From: Candidatus Fermentibacterota bacterium
GTDB lineage: Bacteria; Fermentibacterota; Fermentibacteria; Fermentibacterales; JCC-6
Reading direction: 5' to 3'
Assembly: GCA_014728175.1 (NCBI GenBank)
Contig: WJMA01000017.1
Location: 1 to 64,000, forward strand
DNA: 64,000 bases
Part shown: positions 28,601 to 35,470 of the stretch, one piece after another
How positions within the stretch are numbered: position 1 is the first letter of the stretch
How the letters are laid out: every line of letters begins with the position of its first letter
Made by a program: the position numbers and the translations under genes
Notes under the pieces: generated by a model
Database searches by the model: none
The model's input: the letters and a program-made list of their open reading frames with translations, nothing else
Told to the model about the DNA's origin: nothing

Positions 28601-29932
28601 CTCCACCCCGTTGGTAATGCCGAAGGCGCCCTCGATGGAGCACAGGGCGGTCACCGCCGTGCGCATGCGGGCAAAGCTGGGCGAGGTGGCCGCCAACCTG
28701 TTGTTGTCGTGGGTCTCGGCGAAGTGAACCAGGTTGCCCAGATGCATGGAGGTCTCCAAGCATCCGGGGAGGTAGGCCTCTACCTGGTCGCGATCGTAGT
28801 TCTGGAACAGCTCGGAGTAGGCCCAGTCGAGGTCGGCCTCGTCCAGCAGCCGGTCCTGAACCGCTTTGCGCCCACCCAGCCCTTCCAGTACGAAAACGGT
28901 ATCCGGGTACCGAAGCCTGACCTTGGCCACCAGGTACTTCCAGGCCGGACAGGGCACCATGTAGCCGGCGTCGCATCGGAAGCCGTCCACTCCCCGGTCG
29001 CACCAGAACAGGAAGACGTCCGCCATGTACGACCACAGCTCTTGGTGGGAGTAATCCAGCCTGGCCAGATCCTCCCAGGTAACTCCCCAGGCTCCGGGGG
29101 ACTCGAACGTCCGGTCCGCTCCTCTTACGAACCATTCCGGATGATCGATCTGCAGTTTCGATGCCCATCCGGTATGGTTTATTGGCAGGTCCAGGAACAG
29201 CTTGGCCCCTCTTGAATGCACCGCGTCCACCAGCTCGGCGAACTGCTCGAGGGGGGTGGTCCGGCGGTCGAACTCCGCCATTGAAGGATCCACGTCCCTG
29301 AAGTCGAGCACCGCGAAAGGGCTTCCGAAGCTGCCCATGCGGGCATAGGTGGTGGGGATGGGGTGGATCGGCAAAAGCTGGATTATTCGGCAGCCGAGAT
29401 CTCCCACGATGTGGTCCAAAGCCCCGATCAGGTCACGAAAGGTCCCGGAAGGGGGAATGACGGCGTATCCTTCGCGCTGCAGGGCCGCGGCCCGGGAAGA
29501 CGGATCGCTTCCGCTCTGCGATCGGTCACGGCCCATCTGCCTGACGAAGGAGGTGTAGAAGGAATTTGCGGAGCAGTACTCGGCGGGCTCCACCTTGAGC
29601 ACCACGTTTTCTCCCTCTGGCCAGACCGGCTGGTCTGAGTCCTCGGGCACCACGAAGGCCTTTGCCTCGAATCTTCCCACCTCCAGGAGAGGAAGCGTCA
29701 ACGCGAAGCGCCCGTTTCCTTTGGCCTCCATGGGAACGTCGTGCCAATCCTGGTAAAGACGGGGAGATCCGTCCTCGACACGCTCGACTATTTCGGTCCA
29801 ACGAACGTCGGCATGGCCCAGGTTGGTGCGCAGGTAGGCGCGGCCGGAATCGGAGCCGGTGGTCAGCTCGAACCGGATCAAGTCTCCGCTGTGGCTGATC
29901 AGGCGACTGCCCGGGGCCGGTATCTGCCTCAC
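25691..29932 (-). CDS. Bifunctional glycogen debranching enzyme: GH13 glucanotransferase fused to amylo-1,6-glucosidase
   Basis: The 1413-residue protein has a GH13 barrel in its first half, with GVDGFRCDAGYM near 316 (nucleophile Asp), VFVLEGLGG near 346 (acid/base Glu) and FAETHDNNR near 405. Its last 400 residues are a GDE_C (amylo-alpha-1,6-glucosidase) domain opening with AGYPWFLDWGRDT near 1039. This pairs the two activities of eukaryotic debranching enzyme, 4-alpha-glucanotransferase and 1,6-glucosidase, in one chain; most bacteria use a separate GlgX or a stand-alone GDE_C. A GTG at 29932 lies eight bases after the upstream stop. Upstream codons in the frame only shadow the TerB-like gene. 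Confidence 0.88.
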   Translation of the reverse strand: MRQIPAPGSRLISHSGDLIRFELTTGSDSGRAYLRTNLGHADVRWTEIVERVEDGSPRLYQDWHDVPMEAKGNGRFALTLPLLEVGRFEAKAFVVPEDSDQPVWPEGENVVLKVEPAEYCSANSFYTSFVRQMGRDRSQSGSDPSSRAAALQREGYAVIPPSGTFRDLIGALDHIVGDLGCRIIQLLPIHPIPTTYARMGSFGSPFAVLDFRDVDPSMAEFDRRTTPLEQFAELVDAVHSRGAKLFLDLPINHTGWASKLQIDHPEWFVRGADRTFESPGAWGVTWEDLARLDYSHQELWSYMADVFLFWCDRGVDGFRCDAGYMVPCPAWKYLVAKVRLRYPDTVFVLEGLGGRKAVQDRLLDEADLDWAYSELFQNYDRDQVEAYLPGCLETSMHLGNLVHFAETHDNNRLAATSPSFARMRTAVTALCSIEGAFGITNGVEWLATEKVDVHGCPPLNWGSESNQVEWIARLNRILRVHPAFHAGGRPEIVTRGGGNALAVLRISAGQEKPLLVLANLSHDREEEVHWDHPADLYPGVLYDLLSERKVRLPEGLEPAMVRLRPGEVLCLTPEKELLRLLEDSPRHDRNVPERIRKQALRKKALEVLTHYRSETDLEEEDSDAAAREMGRNPRRFCRRASGGEPVPLVPWRWPEDTGRVVMVPPGCLLYARADYRFSLRLETQGKTGSTERSIQAEEGYHFVLLRPPPAAESHVRCRLDLTVHRPDRTVHSKSNLLVLAEATPPIRTSFDRREVEELGIYAISTNGLGGMAQVRGSWGEIRSQYDALLAANPEPDFPSDRTVMLTRIRTWLVWRDYSRPIDVHCLRSFHGEPGGEVSWRFLVPVGQGRTVSLTIRVAMIYGQNATRISLRRECSAEDAVDLPSEVPVRLIVRPDVEMRTNHEKTKAYAGPEQSWPPSVTPTGNGFVFSPGKNERLEVTAYNAEYVHQPEWTYMVGHPLDAERGLGDSSDLFSPGYLTTTMNGGGEMIITASAPGSESGVSPQDGRSDHPVEPSLKETLRLAMDDFVVRRGGGHAVIAGYPWFLDWGRDTLVFLRGMVAAGMIERAQGILECLAGFERSGTLPNMIRGEDDSNRDTSDAPLWLFVACSDLLDFGVDDLPESDCGGRTMRDVMLSIGRNYVDGTPNGIRMDPESGLIHSPAHFTWMDTDHPPGTPREGYPVEIQALWYHALRLLARLDDDPEWNRLADKVKSSIHRYFVRRLSGETGAEWLSDCLHCGPGCPAEKADADDHLRPNQLFAVTMGAVDDPSLCGQILWSCGELLVPGGLRSLADRPVSYELPITLGGKPLNDPLRPYQGRYLGEDDTGRKPAYHNGTAWTWLLPSYVEALYLTYGGKVREKALALLGSCTEVIDRGCVGQVPEILDGDDPHHLRGCGAQAWGCSETLRVLIFLKDS

Positions 29933-29940
29933 GGTGGGGC

Positions 29941-30519
29941 TCAGGCTTCTATGCCGAAGCCGGTGGCAACCCTGGTCAGGGCCTCGTCTTCCCTGAAGTT
30001 GACCTCCCCGTCGCTTCGAGCGAGCTCCCTGAGCCAATCGTAGAAGCTCTTCAGCATGACCCGGCCGAACTCGTAATCCTTGGCGATCTGTCTCATCATG
30101 AGAGCGGCGTACTCCACGTTCATGTCCGGCGCAACGGTGGCCAGGGCATCGTCTACGACGTCCTCCAGGCTCTCCGGGTCGATGTCCAGCCTCATGGTTT
30201 CGACCAGCTCCCTGCGGAAGCGCTGGAGCTGAAGCCTCTCCCCCCAGGTGAACTTCTCGTCCACCGCGATGACGTAGGCGACCAGCAACCTGAACAATGT
30301 CCACAAAGCCTGGATGTCCGGACAGGTGTCACTCTCCCCAAGGGGGAACAATCTCTGACCGCAGCCCGGGCAGGTTCTGCAGGTATGCAGACCACCGAAT
30401 CCCCCTGAGGCGAACCGGGTGCCGCAACCGCAACAGGTTACCTCGACGGATACGGCGGACAACTCTTCCCGCGATGGCGGGTCTGCGGTCAGCTCGGCCA
30501 GTTTTTTCGCGACATCCAT
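29941..30519 (-). CDS. Zinc-ribbon TerB-like protein, first gene of the glycogen operon
   Basis: The 192-residue protein has an N-terminal zinc ribbon (VTCCGCGTRF...CRTCPGCGQRLF, two CxxC pairs) and an alpha-helical TerB/DjlA-like domain (VAYVIAVDEKFTWGERLQLQRF ... VMLKSFYDWLRELARSDGEVNFREDEAL), with acidic residues placed as in metal-binding TerB proteins. The function is unknown. Its stop is eight bases from the debranching enzyme start, so it is co-transcribed with glycogen genes. It could be a sensor or assembly factor, but that is only context. It diverges from the aminotransferase gene. Confidence 0.75.
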   Translation of the reverse strand: MDVAKKLAELTADPPSREELSAVSVEVTCCGCGTRFASGGFGGLHTCRTCPGCGQRLFPLGESDTCPDIQALWTLFRLLVAYVIAVDEKFTWGERLQLQRFRRELVETMRLDIDPESLEDVVDDALATVAPDMNVEYAALMMRQIAKDYEFGRVMLKSFYDWLRELARSDGEVNFREDEALTRVATGFGIEA

Positions 30520-30581
30520 GAGTCGTAATTAGTACAATCCGCGAAGAAACGCAATGGAAAACAACCGGTCGTCTCCAGTAT

Positions 30582-30609
30582 TTGCCCTACGAGATTGGAA
30601 GGTTATACT
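30582..30609 (+). promoter_or_regulatory. Promoter of the class V aminotransferase gene
   Basis: TTGCCC (30582-30587) and TATACT (30604-30609) are 16 bases apart, about 44 bases before the TTG start at 30653. This placement supports the shorter start, as the longer frame would begin upstream of the promoter. Confidence 0.45.
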
Positions 30610-30652
30610 AACCGGTGCTCATCCGGTTTTCACCCCCCGATTCGGAGGACCA

Positions 30653-32044
30653 TTGAACAAGGCCCACTTCATGAGGGACCGAGTGCTGGGCATCGACCGC
30701 GAGTTGCCCTTGCTAGACGGCTCTACGGTGAGGTACGTGAATCTCGACAACGCCGCGAGCACCCCCCCCCTGGTCGACGTGATGCGAGCCCTCGAGGAGT
30801 TCATGCCCTACTACTCAAGCGTTCATCGAGGCTCCGGCTTCAAATCGCGGCTGAGCACCCGGGCCTACGACGAAGCCCACGAGGTGGTAGCCGAGCTGGT
30901 GGGGGCCGATACGCGGCGCAATACCGTGGTCTTCCTCCGCAACAGCACCGAGGCCATAAACAAGGTATCCCACTGCCTACCGGAGGGCTCGCTGGTGGTT
31001 ACCACCGTGATGGAGCACCACTCCAACGACCTTCCCTGGCGCGACCACCACAGGGTGATACACGCCGGTTCCACTCCAGAGGGCAGACTTGATATGGATC
31101 ATCTGGAAGAGGTGTTGGGGGAGAACGCCGGAGACGTATCCCTGGTGGCCGTTGCCGGCGCGTCCAACGTTACCGGGTTCATCCAGCCCGTTCACAGCAT
31201 AGCCCGAAGCGCGCACGATATAGGGGCGAAAATTCTCGTGGACTGCGCCCAGCTTGCTCCTCATCGAAGGATAGACGTTCTGCCGGACGATGACGAGGCC
31301 CATCTGGATTTCGTGGTTCTATCCGCCCACAAGATGTACGCTCCGTTCGGAACGGGGGCCCTTGTCGGCCCCACCGACTTCTTTCTGGAGGGGGGACCGG
31401 ACGTAAGCGGCGGGGGGACCGTGAAGGCGGTGACCCTGGATGGGGTGCACTGGCAGGGAATGCCTAAAAGGGGAGAGGCCGGGAGCCCGAACGTGCCCGG
31501 CGCCGTGGCGATGGCCGTGGCCGCGAAGGTCCTCATGGAAGTTGGATTTGACAGGATAGAGGAGCACGAGTCGGCCCTTGCCTCCTACGCCATGGGTAGG
31601 CTGAAGGACGTGGAGGGAATCACGATCTACGGAGATACCTCTGAGACCGACTTCCAGGACAGAGTGGGAGTCATTCCCTTCAATCTGGAGGGCATTAACC
31701 ATTTTCTGCTGACGGCCATACTGGGCTTCGAGGGAGGGGTGGGAACCCGCAGCGGTTGTTTTTGCGCCCATCCCTACGTTCTCCATCTTCTGGGTCTGTC
31801 GCCGGAACAGCTAGAGGATTGGAAAGCCGGGCTGATTGCCGGAGACGTCCCCGAAGTCGCGGGAATGGTTCGAATCAGCCTGGGCTGTTACAGCAGCAGG
31901 GAGGACGTGGACAGGTTGATGGAGATGCTGGATAGGATCAACGCTGGAGATTACGTCGGAAGCTACAGGAAGTCGGACGGCATTTGCATGTTCGTACCCG
32001 ATGGGTTCCCCGATCCGGCAGAGGGATACCTAAGATTCTGGTAA
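30653..32044 (+). CDS. Class V aminotransferase / cysteine desulfurase-like PLP enzyme
   Basis: The 463-residue protein has VNLDNAASTPP, VHRGSGF, RNSTEAINKV, VDCAQLAPHRRID and the PLP-binding Lys in LSAHKMYAPFGTGALVG, as in SufS/CsdA-type enzymes. A Cys-rich segment (TRSGCFCAHPYVLHLLG) lies where SufS has its active-site Cys. The substrate is unknown: no suf or isc genes are nearby, so cysteine desulfuration is not assured. TTG 30653 has GGAGGA four bases upstream, while the longest frame (from 30554) starts before the likely promoter. A C-terminal YVGSYRKSDGI tail is unassigned. Confidence 0.8.
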   Translation: MNKAHFMRDRVLGIDRELPLLDGSTVRYVNLDNAASTPPLVDVMRALEEFMPYYSSVHRGSGFKSRLSTRAYDEAHEVVAELVGADTRRNTVVFLRNSTEAINKVSHCLPEGSLVVTTVMEHHSNDLPWRDHHRVIHAGSTPEGRLDMDHLEEVLGENAGDVSLVAVAGASNVTGFIQPVHSIARSAHDIGAKILVDCAQLAPHRRIDVLPDDDEAHLDFVVLSAHKMYAPFGTGALVGPTDFFLEGGPDVSGGGTVKAVTLDGVHWQGMPKRGEAGSPNVPGAVAMAVAAKVLMEVGFDRIEEHESALASYAMGRLKDVEGITIYGDTSETDFQDRVGVIPFNLEGINHFLLTAILGFEGGVGTRSGCFCAHPYVLHLLGLSPEQLEDWKAGLIAGDVPEVAGMVRISLGCYSSREDVDRLMEMLDRINAGDYVGSYRKSDGICMFVPDGFPDPAEGYLRFW

Positions 32045-32208
32045 TTAAAGAATTGACTTCGAATGGTTGTTCGGCCGTCGCTTAGCGTATAGTGTTAATA
32101 TAATACATTACAATATTGGTTTTTCTTTCGGCCGATAGGTATACTCGATGGTAACCCATGAAACCGATGGTTCCTAGCTTATAGCCCGCAGCAGGTAAGG
32201 AGATCGTA
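32045..32208 (+). promoter_or_regulatory. AT-rich leader with a TATAAT box, upstream of a secreted-protein gene
   Basis: This stretch is far more AT-rich than its surroundings. It has a perfect TATAAT at 32099-32104 but no good -35 box 16-18 bases before it; TTGACT at 32053 is too far. A 105-base leader would separate this box from the ATG at 32209. Confidence 0.3.
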
Positions 32209-33060
32209 ATGAGGACAGCAATAGCGCTATTAATCGCCGTTTTTGCCCTTTCCTCGGCCTTCGAGGAGGGGCATACCTGGACGTGGTCCGGCATCCAGCC
32301 GCCCCCGACCTCTGACGACGTGGAGCTGACCATACTCGACAGTTGGACCGTAACCTGGGCCAGCCAGGCCCTGGGACTGGACGTGGTGGAAGACGGCACG
32401 GATCAGACGGTAATATTCGCCGACCAGATCAGCGACGCGGTTAACTCCCTGGACCCGGACGCGGGAAGCGCGGGTAGCATCAGCTTCCCTCTCTACGGGC
32501 CGAACAACTACTGCTTCGGAATAGCCTGGGGCGAAGATTCCAGCCAGACCGAGTACTGCTCGGACGACTGGAGCGCCAGCGACGTCTACTATACCGAGGA
32601 TCTGGTGGACTGGACCGCTTATACCAATCCCCTCGGGGGCAACGGCAGAGGTATGGCCTTCGACGGCACGGACTGGTGGATAGCAGGCAGCAGCGGATCG
32701 AACACCGCCGTGTGCAGGTTCGAACCCGGAGGTTCCTCCGAGCTGTTCGGGCTTCCCGAGATTCCAACCCAGCTGAGTGGTCTTGCGGCCTACCCGTACG
32801 ATGGTGATATCTACCTGGCCGTTACCGCCTACAAAACCTACAGCATCTACTTCTATGTGTACGACGGCTCCTCAGTGTCTTTCCTGGCCAGCGCGCCCTG
32901 CCCGGTCGGCTGCTCCAGCTCGCTGGGCCTGGCCTACTCGCAGGACCGGGGCACGCTGTTCTGGAGCTACAGCTCGGGGTCTTACACCATCTGCGAGCTG
33001 TCCGTGGAGTTCACCGACCTCAGCGAGGATACTTGGGGATCCATAAAGAGCAGCTTCTAG
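32209..33060 (+). CDS. Secreted protein with C-terminal WGSIKSSF tag
   Basis: The 283-residue protein has a signal peptide (MRTAIALLIAVFALSSAF) and is rich in Gly, Ser, Asp, Trp and Tyr, with propeller-like repeats such as DGTDWWIAGSSGSNTAVCRF. It contains six Cys and no domain I can name. The last residues are TWGSIKSSF, shared with the proteins at 38487-39329 and 53215-53936. AAGGAG precedes the ATG. It is probably exported and then sorted by the tag. Confidence 0.75.
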   Translation: MRTAIALLIAVFALSSAFEEGHTWTWSGIQPPPTSDDVELTILDSWTVTWASQALGLDVVEDGTDQTVIFADQISDAVNSLDPDAGSAGSISFPLYGPNNYCFGIAWGEDSSQTEYCSDDWSASDVYYTEDLVDWTAYTNPLGGNGRGMAFDGTDWWIAGSSGSNTAVCRFEPGGSSELFGLPEIPTQLSGLAAYPYDGDIYLAVTAYKTYSIYFYVYDGSSVSFLASAPCPVGCSSSLGLAYSQDRGTLFWSYSSGSYTICELSVEFTDLSEDTWGSIKSSF

Positions 33061-33151
33061 GACGATCTGCCGGCGGAGTACGGGTCTCCGTAAGCTGGCG
33101 GCTGCATTCCGTGGATCGATGGAGGGGCGGAACGATCTCCGGAGGTAGGAC

Positions 33152-33709
33152 GTGAGGTGTTTCCTGCTGGTTCTGGCCATGGCCGCGCCCTCCCTGGCCG
33201 TAGACGCCGACGCGGGGCTGGACATCGCATTCGTGGGACCGTCCCGGGTCCTGATCGGTGGGGAGGAGAGAATCGGCTTCCTGCCGGGCGTGCTGACCCG
33301 GGTCGGGTTATACGGTCCTCTCTCGGTGGAGTGCGCGGCGGGGTACTGGTCGTTTACGCCCGCCGACGAGCCCCGGCAGCAGGATCCGACCATGGACGAG
33401 TACAGGGACTACAAAGGTCGCCTCAGCCGGGGAAGGCTGGGGCTCCGTTACTCGGACGACATGTTCTTCGGATCCGCCGGAGTCGCCGTTCTCTACGAGA
33501 GAAGGTTCTGGGAGGAGCACGCGTACCTGGGCTCGGCATGGTTCGCCTGGTACAAGTTCGTCCAGAGCGAGACCGGTGTAGGCCCCTACCTGTCCGGAGG
33601 GCTCAGGATTCCCGCCGGACCGGTGGACCTGGAGGGGTCGGTATCCGTTATGTACTACTCTCTGGACGAGCTTCGATTCCTGACCGCCCTGGGATTCCGG
33701 CTCATCTAG
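33152..33709 (+). CDS. Putative small outer-membrane beta-barrel protein
   Basis: The 185-residue protein has a signal peptide (MRCFLLVLAMAAPSLA), then alternating amphipathic strands with many aromatic girdle-like residues (VECAAGYWSF, RGRLGLRYSDDMFFGSAG, LGSAWFAWYKF, LEGSVSVMYYSL) and a C-terminal LGFRLI. This suits an eight-stranded outer-membrane barrel; no specific family is recognised. GTG 33152 follows GGAGG by five bases. Its stop overlaps the stop of the converging gene by four bases. Confidence 0.6.
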   Translation: MRCFLLVLAMAAPSLAVDADAGLDIAFVGPSRVLIGGEERIGFLPGVLTRVGLYGPLSVECAAGYWSFTPADEPRQQDPTMDEYRDYKGRLSRGRLGLRYSDDMFFGSAGVAVLYERRFWEEHAYLGSAWFAWYKFVQSETGVGPYLSGGLRIPAGPVDLEGSVSVMYYSLDELRFLTALGFRLI

Positions 33710-34716
33710 CGCAAGACCACGAACCTCCTGCTGACGGTTTGCCGTTCTCCCACCAATCTGGCCAGGTAAACGCCAGGTTCGTCGATCCTCAGGCAGCGGG
33801 TCTCGCTGCCGCGTGCCGACCAGCTCTGCACCAGCCTGCCGGCCACGTCGTACACCTCGACCGTGCCCTGGCCGCCCTGGGGAAGGACCACCCCGATCTG
33901 CGCGGTGACGACCACCGGGTTGGGGGAGACGGTCAGGTCGACGTAATCGCGGGGAGCCGAAGATCTTCCCACGGCGGTCCCGATGTCCATGAACTTGTCG
34001 TACCCGGCGTTCATGACCTCCTTGTAGTTGGAGCTGTACTCCTGGACGAACGTTGCCAGATACAGGTTGTCGGAGTTCCACGCGGAAATGTCGTAGTCCG
34101 CGTCGAGATAAACCGTATCCGGATAGGGCTCGGAGAATTCCACCACCGGCCCGGCCACGCCGAACAGGTTATCCCGGAAGGCCTGATCGAAGTAGGTGCC
34201 CGACCAGTATCCCGCTCCGGGAACGTCGTCCTCTACCACTGTCGAAAACAGTCGCAGGGTGGCTTGTTCCTCCAGGTCCTGCTCCGCGATCAGGCCCACG
34301 GTAATCGTACCGGTCTGATCGTCACCTTCCCTGCTCAGGAGGATCTTGAGGTGGGAGGGGACGTTGATGCGGTTGTTGAAGGCGTTCTGCAGCCCGGAAG
34401 CGCTGCTTTGCGCGTGAATGACGCCGTCCATCTGAACCCATGGAACTCCGTTTACCCCGTAGAAGGTCTTTCTGGCGTTCTGCTGGTTGGGATTGGCGGT
34501 GTATATCGGATCGCTGGGATCCGGCCAGCTTACGTGGACCCGTATCACGGACAGGTCGCCCGCGGCAAGATGGGTGTTCACGAAAGAGTTGAGGGTGGGC
34601 TCGAAGTTCCAGCAATAACCGCAGCCGCAGTTGGTGAAATCCTCCAGCAGTACAACTCTTTCGGCGGTGCCTCCGATAGCCGCCAGAACGAGCAGGGCGA
34701 GAATAACCGGTCTCAT
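33706..34716 (-). CDS. Secreted thioredoxin-fold protein with Por-like C-terminal sorting domain
   Basis: The 336-residue protein has a signal peptide (MRPVILALLVLAAIGG), then a thioredoxin-like start, VVLLEDFTNCGCGYCWNFEPTL, with CGYC as the redox pair, and GVNGVPWVQMDG as the cis-Pro loop. This resembles the Omp28-like group. The last 80 residues form a Por-type domain: SPNP, GTVEVYDVAGRLVQ, GVYLARL, ending RRFVVLR. It may be a surface redox or lipoprotein-like factor. GGAGG lies five bases before ATG 34716; the longer frame to 34770 lacks a site. Confidence 0.8.
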   Translation of the reverse strand: MRPVILALLVLAAIGGTAERVVLLEDFTNCGCGYCWNFEPTLNSFVNTHLAAGDLSVIRVHVSWPDPSDPIYTANPNQQNARKTFYGVNGVPWVQMDGVIHAQSSASGLQNAFNNRINVPSHLKILLSREGDDQTGTITVGLIAEQDLEEQATLRLFSTVVEDDVPGAGYWSGTYFDQAFRDNLFGVAGPVVEFSEPYPDTVYLDADYDISAWNSDNLYLATFVQEYSSNYKEVMNAGYDKFMDIGTAVGRSSAPRDYVDLTVSPNPVVVTAQIGVVLPQGGQGTVEVYDVAGRLVQSWSARGSETRCLRIDEPGVYLARLVGERQTVSRRFVVLR

Positions 34717-34825
34717 CTCCAACCTCCAATTACATGCGTAGTTCCGTAGTGGAGTGCTTAATATGCCCAAGACTAAGCTAGTGCGGACCTTCCACTTCGT
34801 CCAGGGGGGGATGGACGAAAACCTG

Positions 34826-35026
34826 CTAGACCTTGTCCTCCCGGACCAGCCTGGCGAAGAACTCGAATGAGCGGTCGTAGGTCTTCTCTTCCTTATCGGG
34901 GAAGAAGCATCCCGGAAGCTCCCTCGACCTGAGGTGCGAGGTAATACAGTCGCAGCAAACGCCCTTCTTGGAACAGGGATAGGTGCAGTTGCATCTCTCG
35001 AGATTGACGCTCTTCTTGCATTCCAT
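34826..35026 (-). CDS. Cys-rich small protein (DUF6485-like)
   Basis: The 66-residue protein has eight Cys in its first 42 residues (MECKKSVNLERCNCTYPCSKKGVCCDCI and later GCFFPD) and a polar C-terminus (YDRSFEFFARLV). It fits a small family of Cys-rich proteins, probably metal-binding, of unknown role. ATG 35026 has GAGAGG seven bases upstream; the longer frame to 35080 does not. Confidence 0.75.
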   Translation of the reverse strand: MECKKSVNLERCNCTYPCSKKGVCCDCITSHLRSRELPGCFFPDKEEKTYDRSFEFFARLVREDKV

Positions 35027-35126
35027 CGGTAGTCCTCTCGACTCGTTCACGGCTCGTCGTATCGAATATGATGCTGCCAATTAAGTCGGGGCGGATCGTC
35101 ACGGTTGTAGGCTGGAGCGGGGGAGG

Positions 35127-35152
35127 GCAGGCGGCCCGGCCGGGCCGCCTGC
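35127..35152. terminator. Perfect GC-rich palindrome after the DUF378 gene
   Basis: The 26-base stretch is a perfect palindrome: GCAGGCGGCCCGG followed by its complement. It starts six bases after the DUF378 stop codon on the minus strand. There is no T run, so termination may need another factor, or the hairpin may only stabilise the transcript end. Confidence 0.5.
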
Positions 35153-35158
35153 GGTCGA

Positions 35159-35371
35159 CTACTTGCTCTTAGGTAGGGTGAAGATCAGGGTCCAGAGACC
35201 GGCTACTCCGACCACGATGTAGATGATGCGGGATATCGTCCAGGAGAACCCGATTATACCCATAATCAGGTCTCCGGTCTGCTGACCGGCGATACCCAGG
35301 ATGCCCCAGTTCAGGGCACCGACGATGACCAGGATCAGAGCGATCCAGTCGACTGCGTTGAGCTTCTTCAT
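35159..35371 (-). CDS. DUF378 membrane protein (YuzA-like)
   Basis: The 70-residue protein has two membrane helices (WIALILVIVGALNWGILGI and ISRIIYIVVGVAGLWTLIF) and the DUF378 start MKKLNAVDW. The family is widespread and its role unknown. GGGGGG lies five bases before the ATG. A likely promoter is at 35399-35428. Confidence 0.9.
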   Translation of the reverse strand: MKKLNAVDWIALILVIVGALNWGILGIAGQQTGDLIMGIIGFSWTISRIIYIVVGVAGLWTLIFTLPKSK

Positions 35372-35398
35372 CCGACCCCCCTTTCAAGACCAAAACTG

Positions 35399-35428
35399 AA
35401 TATATGCAAACTGTTAATCCGGTGCTAA
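35399..35428 (-). promoter_or_regulatory. Possible promoter of the DUF378 gene
   Basis: On the minus strand TTAGCA (35428-35423) and TATATT (35404-35399) are 18 bases apart, 28 bases before the start codon. The -35 box is a weak match. Confidence 0.35.
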
Positions 35429-35470
35429 TGCTATGGATCGCAAAACGTGGTAGACTTCTTGTACGGTTGC

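Noticed and set aside
29933-30304. N-terminal extension of the debranching enzyme frame by 124 codons
   Set aside because: The sequence is low-complexity Arg/Gly-rich and lies entirely opposite in phase within the TerB-like gene; homology starts after the GTG at 29932.
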